A stretch of DNA of 64,000 nucleotides. Origin: Microbulbifer hydrolyticus (GTDB lineage: Bacteria; Pseudomonadota; Gammaproteobacteria; Pseudomonadales; Cellvibrionaceae). Under the pieces are notes generated by a model, which did not search any database, was not told the origin of the DNA, and saw nothing but the letters and a program-made list of their open reading frames with translations. The stretch lies in assembly GCF_009931115.1 (NCBI RefSeq), contig NZ_CP047491.1, positions 2,989,501-3,053,500 of the forward strand, read 5' to 3'. The translations under genes were made by a program, and so were the position numbers. Shown here in pieces: positions 42,175 through 51,337 of the stretch (the stretch's first letter is position 1; each line of letters begins with the position of its first letter).

Positions 42175-42981
42175 ATGGAACCCATGTTGAATATTGCCCT
42201 GCGCGCAGCGCGCAAGGCCGGTGAACTGATCGAACGCGCCTGGGAGCGTGGCGACCTGATGAAGTTTGAAGAGAAAGGGCGCAACGATTTCGTGACGGAA
42301 GTGGATAAGGCCAGCGAGCAGGAGATCATCTATCACCTGCGCAAGGCTTACCCCAAACACAGTATCCTCGCCGAGGAGAGTGGCCTTCAGGAAGGTGCCG
42401 AACCGGAATACGAGTGGATCATCGATCCGCTGGACGGCACCACCAATTTCATCCATGGCATGCCCCACTTCGCCATTTCCATCGCCTGCCGCTACCGCGG
42501 CCAGATCGAGCACGCCGTGGTCCTCGACCCCATCAAGCGTGAAGAATTTACCGCCAGCCGTGGTCGCGGTGCCGCTTTGAATGGCCGTCGCATCCGCGTT
42601 TCCAGTCGCCAGGGCATGAAAGGCGCGCTGATCGGCACCGGCATTCCCTTCAACGGCGAGTCGTTCGATAACATCGATGCCTACCTGGCCGTGATGAAGG
42701 ACGTTGCCGGGCAGACTGCGGGTATCCGCAGGCCCGGCGCTGCGGCGCTTGACCTGGCCTACGTAGCCTCGGGCCGCTTCGACGGTTTCTGGGAGATGTA
42801 TCTGAACAGCTGGGATATCGCCGCAGGCTCCCTGCTGGTAAAAGAGGCCGGCGGGCTCATCAGTGACTTCCGCGGCGGCAATGACTATCTGGAATCCGGC
42901 AATCTGGTTTGCGCCACGCCTAAAGTGTTCAAACCACTCCTGCAGATTGTGGGCAAGCATATGGGGAAAATCCCCCAGTAA
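42175..42981 (+). CDS. suhB: Inositol-1-monophosphatase SuhB
   Basis: A 268-residue magnesium-dependent phosphatase that also acts as a ribosomal RNA antitermination factor in E. coli. SILAEESG, WIIDPLDGTTNFIHGMPHFA and NSWDIAAGSLLVKEAGG hold the metal-binding Glu and Asp residues of the IMPase family. The ATG at 42175 begins the standard N-terminus (MEPMLNIALRAARKAGELIE). It is divergent from trmJ, the usual arrangement in gammaproteobacteria, and convergent with the GGDEF/EAL gene. Confidence 0.96.
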   Translation: MEPMLNIALRAARKAGELIERAWERGDLMKFEEKGRNDFVTEVDKASEQEIIYHLRKAYPKHSILAEESGLQEGAEPEYEWIIDPLDGTTNFIHGMPHFAISIACRYRGQIEHAVVLDPIKREEFTASRGRGAALNGRRIRVSSRQGMKGALIGTGIPFNGESFDNIDAYLAVMKDVAGQTAGIRRPGAAALDLAYVASGRFDGFWEMYLNSWDIAAGSLLVKEAGGLISDFRGGNDYLESGNLVCATPKVFKPLLQIVGKHMGKIPQ

Positions 42982-42995
42982 TTAGCAGCCTCAGG

Positions 42996-43029
42996 AACCT
43001 GAACCGACGCCAACGCGCCAGTTCAGGTT
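42996..43029. terminator. Inverted repeat between suhB and the GGDEF/EAL gene
   Basis: Arms AACCTGAAC and GTTCAGGTT, 16 bases apart, starting 15 bases after suhB and overlapping the stop codon of the convergent gene. No long T-run. Possibly a shared 3'-end hairpin of convergent genes. Confidence 0.4.
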
Positions 43030-46000
43030 TCCAGCTCAACCTCACTTCGACGATTTTCTTCACCACCTTCGCCAGTTTGCCTCAGGCTGCTGTCGGTTTT
43101 CACCACGCCTCTCTCGCATGCTGCGGCCAATACGTCCTCCAGAGGACTGGGCCGGCCGATATGAAAACCCTGCAAAAGGTCCACACCAATTTTTTGAAGC
43201 CGCTCAGCGGTGCCCGCATCCTCCACAAACTCCGCAATTGTGCGCGCATTCAGGCGATGGGCCACCTGGTTGATTGACTCCACAATCATCAGGTCCACAA
43301 AATTCGAGTCAACCTGCCGCACAAAGCTGCCATCGATTTTGATGTAATCGATCGAGAAAGCTTTCAGGTAATTGAACGAGCTGAGACCGTTACCAAAATC
43401 GTCCAGCGCCACCTTACACCCCATATCCCGCAGGGCTGCCACAAATTCACTGGCACTTTCCATCTGGTTGATCATCGCGGTTTCGGTAATTTCAATCCCG
43501 AGGCGCTCAGAAGGCAGCTCCGCATCATCCAACAGCGCGATCAACTTCTTCTGGAATTCGCCGTCACCAATCGCTTCCGCCGACAGGTTCATGGCAAAGC
43601 TGAGACCACTGGCTGCCGCTGCTTGCGCCTTGGTGCGCAGGAATTCATTCATTACCCAGTTGTCGATCTGCAACATCAGACCGTAGCGTTCAGCGGCAGG
43701 AATGAATGCACCCGGGGCGATAAGGGAGCCATCCGAATCCACCATCCGCACCAGCAATTCATAATGACTGATATGGGAAGGGTCAGACGCGCTGGCAATG
43801 GGCTGCGCGTACAACAGCATTCGGTTTTCATCCAGCGCTTCACGAATACGTGAGGCCATATGAATTTCCCGGTGCTGGTCCGCGGCTGCACTGCTGTCGG
43901 CTTCGTACAGCATCACCACACCTCGGCCCGCGTGCTTCGCCGAGTAACAGGCCACGTCAGCCTGGCTCATCAGGTCCGCCACATGGTTGTTGTCACGACG
44001 TATTTCCGTAAGCCCGACACTGGCCCCCACATCAAATACGCGCCCTGCCCAGGGGAAGCGGAGTGCGATAATTTTTCTCACCAGCTGCTCGCAACGCAGG
44101 CGTCCCTGCTCTTTATTGCAATCACGCAGCAAAATCCCGAACTCATCGCCGCCGAGGCGTGCAACGCTATCGGTTTCTCGCAGCTGGCCTTTCAAGAACC
44201 GGGCAACGTTTCGCAGCAGTGCGTCGCCCGCCTGGTGGCCAGCACTATCGTTGATCACTTTGAAACGGTCGAGGTCCATATAGGCAAGGGTATGGACAAT
44301 CTCGTTGTTTCTTACCGAGGCAACCGCTTCAAGCAGGTCGCGTTTGAATGCTTCCCGGTTGGGGAGGTGGGTCAGGTTGTCATGATGCGCTTTGTATCGA
44401 AGCTGACGGATCAACTGGCGTGTCTCGGTTACATCCTGAAACACCAGCACCGCGCCAAGGACATGGCCACTCCCGGTACGCAACGGTGATGCTGAGCACT
44501 TGACGTCGTAGCTGTTACCACTGCGATTGTGTAACACAGAGCCTTCAGCGGAGATAAACGGCATCACATGATGCAGGCACTCTTCCACCGGGCTGCTGAC
44601 CGGCTTGCCTTCGCGACCAGAAGACAGCTGAAGCACGCGGTCGATATCGCGTCCCTTCACTTCATTGAGCGACCAGCCGGTAAGCTGCTCCGCCACCGGA
44701 TTCATGAAGGTGATCCGTCGCCGCCGGTCCGTGGCGATCACCGCATCGGCGATCGCATTCAATGTCACCTGCAAGTGCTCTTTTTCTTCTTCGAGCGAGC
44801 GCGCCATCTGTTTGTTTTCAGTGATATCGCGCAGCAGCCCGATCAAGCGCACCGGCTGCCCCTGGTCATCAGATTCTATTACTCGGGCAATCTCATGAAT
44901 CCAACGGTACTCCCCACCATCCGTACGCACGCGGTACTGGCAGTCGATTTCCCTGGCTTCACCACTAATGTGCGCAAGCTGCGCGCGCAACAGACCATCG
45001 CGATCCTCTGTGCTTACCCGCGCAAGCCAGTCGTGGCGGCTGGCGAGATCTTCCGCATCAATACCGACGCCGCTATTGAGCCACTCTGAGTAAAACGTCT
45101 TTCCGGTAACCAGGTCCCAGTCATACACCACCTGGCCGGTGACCGTGAGCGAAAATTTCCAGCGTTCTTCCGCTTTGGCCAGCTGTGCCTCACTGCGCTT
45201 TCGCCAGTCAATATCCTCAACCTGAACAACGGCGTACAGCGGATCATTGTTTGCGCCTCGCGCCAGGCTACAGGACCAGTGCCCCCACACCTGCTCGCCA
45301 TTTTTACGCATAAAACGCCACTCGGCGTCCTGGACGTACCCCAGCTCGAAATCGAACAAGAGATTTCCGCCATTGTAGCCTTCACCGCTAGCTGAGGACT
45401 GCTGCCCCAGATTCCGCTCCTCGGTACCGATGACTTCCCGGATATTCAACCCCCGCAGCTCCACATCGGAATAGCCGATAAACCGACAAAAGCTTGGGTT
45501 CGACTGGATGATCCGGTTATCCAGAGACACAAGCAGCATCCCGATGCGCGACGACCCCATGGCGGCCCGAAAACTGCTTTCAACCTCGATGATTCGCTGG
45601 CTGCGCTTGCGTTCAACGCTCGACGCCACCGCCATCACATAGGCTGGGATCATCCCCGCATAAAGAGGAAGAAAATCCAGAGGGCGATCAATCCCGTGAA
45701 TTTCCTCCGGCAGCCAATGATCCCCGTTGATGAAAACCGCCAGCACTATCAGCACCGCGGAAAACACCAACAGCAAGGTCTGAGATAGTTCCAGCCGCGA
45801 GGCGGCCCAGATGAGTGGCAGTGCGACAAAGACAAACGGGTAAGAAAAGAATTGCAGTATCAGGAAGATACTGGCAAGAGAAACAAGGGCCACGCCAAGA
45901 AACCGGACGAGAGGCCCAAGTGAAAGCAGCGCCCCCCTGGTTTGCTTGCTGAGCAAGTGAATAAAGGGCAAAAATACGCTGATCCCGATGGTATCCGCCA

Positions 46001-46520
46001 GATACCAGGATACAAAAACGTCGTTGAATGCCAGACCACGAAAAGTCGCGGCAACGCCAGCCCCGACCCCAGCGCCTGCGACCGTCGAAAGAAAGGCACC
46101 AAAAAACAGGAAGCGCACCCAGCGCCACACGCTACCAAAAAAATCGCCATCGGCGCAGAAAAAGCGCAACAGCGCCGCCGCCACCAGCGACTCGACCACG
46201 CCGGCAAGGGAATACAGAGCTGCGATAAAAAATTCCAGGCCACTGGCGATGGCCGCTACCACGCAGCCAACGAAAGAAGCGGACAGCAGTAGTGCCCAAG
46301 CCCTGACAGGAAACCGGTACAAAAAGGCTATGGTCAGCGCATCCGCCAGCCAGATGGCAGCGACGCCGCTATTGAGGGAAAGGAAGTGTTTACACAGGTA
46401 TGCCAGGCAAAAACTACCCGCCATCAGCAAAAAAGCTGCGGGTAGCGGATTGGTGCGCGCAATATTCTGCGCGACCATGGACGGAGTCACTTTATTCTCG
46501 CCAGGGAAATGAACGGACAT
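43023..46520 (-). CDS. MASE1-PAS-GGDEF-EAL cyclic-di-GMP signalling protein
   Basis: A 1165-residue inner-membrane sensor. Residues about 25-310 form a MASE1-type sensory domain of 8-10 membrane helices. Three PAS regions follow (AAMGSSRIGMLLVSLDNRII; WKFSLTVTGQVVYDWDL with its PAC EYRWIHEIARVIES; LNAIADAVIATDRRRRITFM). The cyclase domain has an intact ARLGGDEFGILLRDC (GGDEF at 790-794). The phosphodiesterase domain has YELLVRM (Glu921-Leu-Leu in place of EAL), EITETAMIN, ALDDFGNGLSSFNYLKAF and IDYIKIDGSFV, so its catalytic residues look present. It could make or degrade c-di-GMP; which one dominates cannot be told. The ATG at 46520 follows AAGGAAG. It lies 92 bases after the histidine kinase gene and is probably co-transcribed with it. 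Confidence 0.93.
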   Translation of the reverse strand: MSVHFPGENKVTPSMVAQNIARTNPLPAAFLLMAGSFCLAYLCKHFLSLNSGVAAIWLADALTIAFLYRFPVRAWALLLSASFVGCVVAAIASGLEFFIAALYSLAGVVESLVAAALLRFFCADGDFFGSVWRWVRFLFFGAFLSTVAGAGVGAGVAATFRGLAFNDVFVSWYLADTIGISVFLPFIHLLSKQTRGALLSLGPLVRFLGVALVSLASIFLILQFFSYPFVFVALPLIWAASRLELSQTLLLVFSAVLIVLAVFINGDHWLPEEIHGIDRPLDFLPLYAGMIPAYVMAVASSVERKRSQRIIEVESSFRAAMGSSRIGMLLVSLDNRIIQSNPSFCRFIGYSDVELRGLNIREVIGTEERNLGQQSSASGEGYNGGNLLFDFELGYVQDAEWRFMRKNGEQVWGHWSCSLARGANNDPLYAVVQVEDIDWRKRSEAQLAKAEERWKFSLTVTGQVVYDWDLVTGKTFYSEWLNSGVGIDAEDLASRHDWLARVSTEDRDGLLRAQLAHISGEAREIDCQYRVRTDGGEYRWIHEIARVIESDDQGQPVRLIGLLRDITENKQMARSLEEEKEHLQVTLNAIADAVIATDRRRRITFMNPVAEQLTGWSLNEVKGRDIDRVLQLSSGREGKPVSSPVEECLHHVMPFISAEGSVLHNRSGNSYDVKCSASPLRTGSGHVLGAVLVFQDVTETRQLIRQLRYKAHHDNLTHLPNREAFKRDLLEAVASVRNNEIVHTLAYMDLDRFKVINDSAGHQAGDALLRNVARFLKGQLRETDSVARLGGDEFGILLRDCNKEQGRLRCEQLVRKIIALRFPWAGRVFDVGASVGLTEIRRDNNHVADLMSQADVACYSAKHAGRGVVMLYEADSSAAADQHREIHMASRIREALDENRMLLYAQPIASASDPSHISHYELLVRMVDSDGSLIAPGAFIPAAERYGLMLQIDNWVMNEFLRTKAQAAAASGLSFAMNLSAEAIGDGEFQKKLIALLDDAELPSERLGIEITETAMINQMESASEFVAALRDMGCKVALDDFGNGLSSFNYLKAFSIDYIKIDGSFVRQVDSNFVDLMIVESINQVAHRLNARTIAEFVEDAGTAERLQKIGVDLLQGFHIGRPSPLEDVLAAACERGVVKTDSSLRQTGEGGEENRRSEVELET

Positions 46521-46612
46521 CAACCATAACTTCCTTTTGATTGGCTTTTATTGTTTTGTATCAATCCAGAATCGGTGAATGCAACTCTCCCCCAAATTCA
46601 GATTCTCGTACG

Positions 46613-48643
46613 TCACTCCACTGAAGAGCGGCTATCAATGTCATCCTTGCTCTGGTTAATTTTCAATGTCAAACAGTAGCGCAACCCCTCTGCCAGGGTT
46701 GAAAGGTCGTAACTCGTCGGCACGCATACATCCAGGCAGTCGGCACGCTGATCAACAATCCCCAGCAAAGGGATACCTGCAGCTACCATATCCCCTCGCA
46801 CGATAGCCGAAAAATCCTTCATTGAGACACCAGGCAGTTCGCCGTCCAGCACAATGATATCGGGATTTTCAGTTCGCGCGCTAAAGATACCTTTCATGGC
46901 ATCGTTGACGATATGTACTTCCACTTGCGGAATCGATGCCAGCACGGCCTTCATCCGATTGGCCGAAGCTGTTCTGCCGGCGACATACAACAGGCGGCAG
47001 GCCGGCAGTGTGCTTGTGTAGTCGGGACGAGCGGCCATTTGCAGGACTTCGCTGGGAGCGTCGTTCATCATGAACTCCACCCAGAATACCGAGCCCTGGC
47101 CCTCTTCGCTGTCAAAGCCTATTCGCCCACCCATTGCCTCGGTCAACTGCCTGGCAATCGCGAGCCCCACACCGGTTCCCTCGATCTTGCCCTGCTCCGC
47201 TCCCAGCCGGTTGAATGGCTCGAACACTTGCGACTGCTTACCGGCAGCGATTCCGCTGCCGGTATCGAGCACGCTAAGTCGCAACCAGCCCTCAGCTTGT
47301 GGCGCAAATGTGATGACGACACGCCCATTCTCACGGTTGTACTTGATGGCGTTGCCCACCAGGTTCAACACCACCTGCTTGAACCGGGTGGGGTCAGCGA
47401 GAATGTAGGCGCGCTCCCAGCCCAAAGGCTCAAAGGTGAGGCTGACCTTGCGGGTTTCCGCCAGGGGTTCGAGTAACTGACGGCAATCTGCTACCAACGG
47501 TGCCGGCCGCACCGCCTCAATAGAGGGAGCAAGACGATTGCTGTCGATACGGGCGAGATCCAGAACATCACCGACCAGGTGCAGCAGGTGCTGGCCGGCT
47601 TTACGAATCTCACCGAGGCGCTGGCGCTGATCCGGATTCAGGCTCTGGTCGAGCTCCACCATCTGGCTGTATCCGAGAATGGCGTTCAACGGCGTGCGCA
47701 ACTCATGACTGAGACTGGAAATAAGCTCTGTCCTGTCCCGGCTTTCCTGTTTCAGCCGGATCAGGTCCTCCTCCACTTTCAGCTGTCTTTTCTTGCTCGC
47801 GGTCACGTCCTGAAGGGTCCCCAGCATCCGGATCGGCTGCCCCGCACTGCTGCGCTGCACATTGCCGCGGCAGCGCGCCCAGACAATACCACCCTCCCGG
47901 TGCCTGAGTCGGAACTCCACATCCAGCGGTAACTGTTCGCGGACGTTATCCGCCATAGCCTGTTTTACGTAAGGGTAATCCTCCGCCACCATGTGCGTTT
48001 TCCAGCGCGCCAGCGCCGCCCGGGCATCTAATTCGCTGTGCCCGCGGGGGTAGCCGAGCATTCGCCAGCAGGCATCATCCAGAACCACTTCATCTACCTG
48101 TAAATCCCACTCCCAAAGGCCATCTCCAACCGTATCCAGGGCATAGTGGAAGCGCTCACCGGAAAAATAGGAAAGGGATCTGGAGGAAAGAGACTCGCTG
48201 TAATCGGTGCAGCCACCGAGAAAAAAACGCTCGCCGGACGGCGAGGTGAAAGCCCTCGCCCACAAGCGAAGCCAGACCGGTTGCCCGTCACGGGCGTACG
48301 CCCGAATGGTGGTGTCAACAAAAGTGCCCTGCTGGCACAATCGGGTACGCAGCGTTATCAGCGCATCGCGGTCGTCGGAGTGCACCAACGCCAGGTCACC
48401 ACTCCACACCCCCGAAAGCGCCACTTCGGGATCACGGTGCAACTGCAACCAGAGGTTTCCGGTAGCCCTCTGGGCCCCGCTCAGAGGGTGCCACTCCCAG
48501 ACTCCCCGATTGGCGCTCAATAGCAGGCTGTGCAGGTAGTGCACTTGGGTCAACGCCTGCTTCGGCTGCAAACCTTCCAGCTCACCGGGCGTGGCGAGAT
48601 TCAGGCTGACTGCTTGAGGTTGAGAAGGGTCTGAGTTCGACAC
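46613..48643 (-). CDS. PAS hybrid histidine kinase with degenerate receiver
   Basis: A 676-residue protein with no membrane helix. Two PAS regions occupy residues about 30-280 (HSLLLSANRGVWEWHPLSGA; YALDTVGDGLWEWDLQVDEV, each with a PAC segment). The kinase core has ISSLSHELRTPLNAILGY (His313 in the HisKA domain), NLVGNAIKYNRENGRVVITF (N box), VLDTGSGIAAGKQSQVFEPF (G1/F box) and GTGVGLAIARQLTEAMGG (G2). The C-terminal 130 residues resemble a receiver: a phospho-acceptor-like Asp600 (IIVLDGELPG) is present, but the usual acidic pair at the start of strand 1 is replaced by LLYVAGRT. It may not be phosphorylated. The start is a GTG at 48643. A partner response regulator is not in the window. Confidence 0.9.
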   Translation of the reverse strand: MSNSDPSQPQAVSLNLATPGELEGLQPKQALTQVHYLHSLLLSANRGVWEWHPLSGAQRATGNLWLQLHRDPEVALSGVWSGDLALVHSDDRDALITLRTRLCQQGTFVDTTIRAYARDGQPVWLRLWARAFTSPSGERFFLGGCTDYSESLSSRSLSYFSGERFHYALDTVGDGLWEWDLQVDEVVLDDACWRMLGYPRGHSELDARAALARWKTHMVAEDYPYVKQAMADNVREQLPLDVEFRLRHREGGIVWARCRGNVQRSSAGQPIRMLGTLQDVTASKKRQLKVEEDLIRLKQESRDRTELISSLSHELRTPLNAILGYSQMVELDQSLNPDQRQRLGEIRKAGQHLLHLVGDVLDLARIDSNRLAPSIEAVRPAPLVADCRQLLEPLAETRKVSLTFEPLGWERAYILADPTRFKQVVLNLVGNAIKYNRENGRVVITFAPQAEGWLRLSVLDTGSGIAAGKQSQVFEPFNRLGAEQGKIEGTGVGLAIARQLTEAMGGRIGFDSEEGQGSVFWVEFMMNDAPSEVLQMAARPDYTSTLPACRLLYVAGRTASANRMKAVLASIPQVEVHIVNDAMKGIFSARTENPDIIVLDGELPGVSMKDFSAIVRGDMVAAGIPLLGIVDQRADCLDVCVPTSYDLSTLAEGLRYCLTLKINQSKDDIDSRSSVE

Positions 48644-48737
48644 TGTCTTGCCGCCTGGACGTGCTGGACTCAGCCAGCAGTCGCAAAAATTTCGGTAAAA
48701 TCGAAGACTAGTGAATCACTTATCAGCGGATAAAAAA

Positions 48738-48757
48738 AGGCCCCGCAATGCGGGGCC
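48738..48757 (-). terminator. Rho-independent terminator on the minus strand
   Basis: Arms GGCCCCGC and GCGGGGCC with a 3-base loop; on the minus strand the stem is followed by TTTTTTTATCC. It is a convincing terminator for a transcript coming from the right, yet no convincing gene lies between it and the desaturase start at 49261. Confidence 0.8.
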
Positions 48758-49260
48758 CAAAATAGCGATGATGAGAGAAAACGGGAAGTCACGCATTATT
48801 ACGTTTGCCATAACCCGTGATGGTTTCCCGGAGCGCAGGCCAAGTGGCCTACACAATAGATAAAGCAAGCGGTGTGCCAACTTTTAAAAAACCACGAAGA
48901 AACGGTCTAAACTCGGTATTTCGCTCAAAAATCAAACGCGCCGAACGGGCAACTGGTAGATACTTTATGCCGCTTAACCCCATGGCACGGAAAAATGACA
49001 GCGCTTGAACCAACAATGAACGCAAAATTCATCTCGCGCACCAAAACAATGCACAGAACCACCCAATCAGCGATAAAGTGACTAAACATTCTCAAATTGG
49101 CAATTGTCGTCCTCTTGGGCAGGTGCCCGCCATGAGCATCTGGGGTAGCATCTACCTTATTGACTGCCCCGAGAAGTTTGCGAATACCAACGCCCAAACT
49201 TCACCAGTCACGCCCGCAAGCGGGCACAAAATGTAGAAAGGCTCTAACAAGGTTGTAAGT
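48758..49260. other. Gene-poor region before the desaturase
   Basis: About 500 bases with no gene I can support. Because a minus-strand terminator closes it on the left, it may hold a small RNA or a short leader gene on that strand. A 31-codon frame (MANVIMRDFPFSLIIAILGP at its start) reads from about 48813 into the terminator but lacks a clear ribosome binding site. Near the right end GCCCG-CAAG-CGGGC (49212-49225 area) is a short stem, 36 bases before the desaturase ATG. Confidence 0.45.
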
Positions 49261-50403
49261 ATGAAAGCAGTTCCCGAAGCCCCTCGAATCTGGCTGACCA
49301 CGATACTGTTTGCCAGTACCGCTTTAGTGGCTCTGGTTCTCGTCCCGCTGTATGGCGTCCTGGTAGGCTATCACTGGTACCAGTGGCTGGCATTTGCGGT
49401 ACTGGGCGCCTTCTGCGGGTTCTCTATTACCGCGGGGTACCACCGCCTGTGGTCCCACCGTACCTACGAAGCACACTGGTCTCTGCGTCTGTTCTACGCA
49501 CTGTTCGGCGCCGCAGCGCTGCAGAATAGTGCGTTGATCTGGTGCTCAGGGCACCGCCGCCACCACCGCCATTGTGACGACAACAATCACGACCCCTATT
49601 CCGCCAAGCGCGGCTTCTGGTTTTCCCATATCGGCTGGATGCTGCGGGAGTATCCCAGCGGCGAGGTGAACTTCGACAACGCCAAAGACCTGCAGCGGGA
49701 CAAAATCGTGATGTGGCAGCACAACCATTATGTCCCCATCACTGTCGCGATGAATGTCGGTGTTCCCCTGATACTGGGTCTGCTGACCGGTGACGTGATC
49801 GGAATGCTATTGCTGGCCGGGGTACTGCGCATCGTGGTCAACCACCACACCACCTTTTTTATCAATTCCCTTGCCCACATTTGGGGCCGCCGCCCGTATA
49901 CCGATGAAAATACCGCTCGCGACAACGACTTGCTGGCATTTTTCACCTTTGGTGAGGGCTACCATAACTATCACCACATTTTTCAGACTGATTACCGTAA
50001 CGGTATCCGCTGGTACCAGTGGGATCCCACCAAGTGGCTGATCAAGACCGCCAGCTGGGTGGGCCTGGCCAGAAACCTGAAAACCGTACCCGCAATGCGA
50101 ATTCAACGCGCCATGCTGGCGATGCAGTTCAAGCGAGCAGAGCAGAAACTGGAGCACTCGAAACACAAAGAGAGCTGGAAGCAGTTACTGGAGCGGGAAG
50201 CGCAGGACTTCTCTGCCTCGCTTGCCGAGTGGAAAGGGTTACAGCAGCAGCGCTACGAAAATGCCCGTGAGCGCCTGATGGCCTCCTGGGAAAACGCAGC
50301 CATTCGCACCCGGGTAAAAGAACTCGAATACAGCCTCAAGATGCAGCGCAAGCGGCTGCAGATCATGATGGGCCAGTTCCACCTGGCTCCGGCTGCGGCC
50401 TGA
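49261..50403 (+). CDS. Acyl-CoA delta-9 fatty acid desaturase
   Basis: A 380-residue integral-membrane desaturase that makes monounsaturated fatty acids from saturated acyl chains with oxygen and electrons from a redox partner. The three histidine boxes are clear: GYHRLWSHRTYEAHW, GHRRHHRHCDDNNHDPYS and GEGYHNYHHIFQTDYRNGIR; membrane helices lie near residues 15-60 and 155-190. Residues from about 280 form a charged helical extension (QFKRAEQKLEHSKHKESWKQ, RERLMASWENAAIRTRVKEL), longer than in the core family. The redox partner could in principle be the rubredoxin or ferredoxin systems in the window, but that is only a guess. It is followed by a clear terminator. Confidence 0.94.
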   Translation: MKAVPEAPRIWLTTILFASTALVALVLVPLYGVLVGYHWYQWLAFAVLGAFCGFSITAGYHRLWSHRTYEAHWSLRLFYALFGAAALQNSALIWCSGHRRHHRHCDDNNHDPYSAKRGFWFSHIGWMLREYPSGEVNFDNAKDLQRDKIVMWQHNHYVPITVAMNVGVPLILGLLTGDVIGMLLLAGVLRIVVNHHTTFFINSLAHIWGRRPYTDENTARDNDLLAFFTFGEGYHNYHHIFQTDYRNGIRWYQWDPTKWLIKTASWVGLARNLKTVPAMRIQRAMLAMQFKRAEQKLEHSKHKESWKQLLEREAQDFSASLAEWKGLQQQRYENARERLMASWENAAIRTRVKELEYSLKMQRKRLQIMMGQFHLAPAAA

Positions 50404-50422
50404 CGGATGGATTTACGAGAAG

Positions 50423-50447
50423 AGGCGGCCAATGGGCCGCCTTTTTC
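50423..50447 (+). terminator. Terminator of the desaturase gene
   Basis: Perfect 8-base arms AGGCGGCC and GGCCGCCT with an AATG loop, followed by TTTTCTT, starting 20 bases after the desaturase stop codon. Confidence 0.85.
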
Positions 50448-50614
50448 TTGCCAGTAAAAAGCCCAGCGAAGCCGCCGGCCGCACGGAATATGACTGACGA
50501 GGACTTGAACGCCCACGGATATGCACTATAACCATAAGAGAAACATAACAGTTCCGCCAACGACGGCCCTGCAGAGAAAACTATAATTAAACCAACCACT
50601 GAGAAGGCGCAGAG

Positions 50615-51073
50615 ATGAAGACGTTCAAACAGGCCCACGAAGTTCTCAAAAACGCCCAGAAGTTCCACCTGGATATGGCCGGTGTCTACCAGCAACTGCT
50701 GGAAAATGCCCAGGACAATCGCACTCAGTTGCTGCTCAAGCACCTCCATGAGCACGAGCTGCGCCTGGCGAACAACCTGAAGAACTATGGCGCCGTTGCC
50801 GAGCAGAAGGTGATGCAGACCTGGCTTCAGTACACCCACGAAGAGAGCGCTGGCGACCTGGTCAAAAATCTCTACCTGAGCGACAAGCCCAGTATTGAAG
50901 AGATCAATCGCCTGGGTCAGGAGGTTGACCGTTACTTCTCAGACTTGTACCACTCTGTCTATGGATCCATAGAATCCGCTGAAGTAAAGGAAGTCTTTGA
51001 GAACCTCAAGCAAATCCAGGACAAGGAGCGCATCACCCTGTCCATGGCAACCAATTCACTCTGGGATATGTAG
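50615..51073 (+). CDS. Helical protein of unknown function
   Basis: A 152-residue, almost wholly helical cytoplasmic protein. The pattern QAHEVLKNAQKFHLDMAGVY, NRTQLLLKHLHEHELRLANN and RYFSDLYHSVYGSIESAEVK suggests a four-helix bundle, and the spacing of Glu and His (H18, E42-x2-H region) vaguely recalls ferritin/rubrerythrin-like folds, without a complete set of di-iron ligands that I can prove. I do not recognise the family. A good ribosome binding site (GAGAAGGCGCAGAG) precedes the ATG at 50615. It stands alone between the desaturase terminator and the chitinase. Confidence 0.75.
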   Translation: MKTFKQAHEVLKNAQKFHLDMAGVYQQLLENAQDNRTQLLLKHLHEHELRLANNLKNYGAVAEQKVMQTWLQYTHEESAGDLVKNLYLSDKPSIEEINRLGQEVDRYFSDLYHSVYGSIESAEVKEVFENLKQIQDKERITLSMATNSLWDM

Positions 51074-51337
51074 CCTCACGCACTGTCCCGCTTCTCGCTT
51101 TCCCCGCCTGTAAAAGATGAGAGCGCCACTCACCGGCGCCACTGGTGTGATACTGCTCGCAAAGCACGTGTAAAACCCATAAAAGTGGCGCGAAACACCG
51201 CATATATGATCATTTAGTGAAACTCTGGTATTGCCTGAAGAGTGTCCCATTGCTATTTTGACAGCGATGTCATTTCGTGGCGCCGAGGTTTAGCGTCGAA
51301 TTCATATAACAATAATCTGCCGCAAGGTGAACATTTT

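Noticed and set aside
48925-49197. 90-codon minus-strand frame before the desaturase
   Set aside because: No ribosome binding site, low-complexity hydrophobic middle and no recognisable domain; it probably reflects chance openness.
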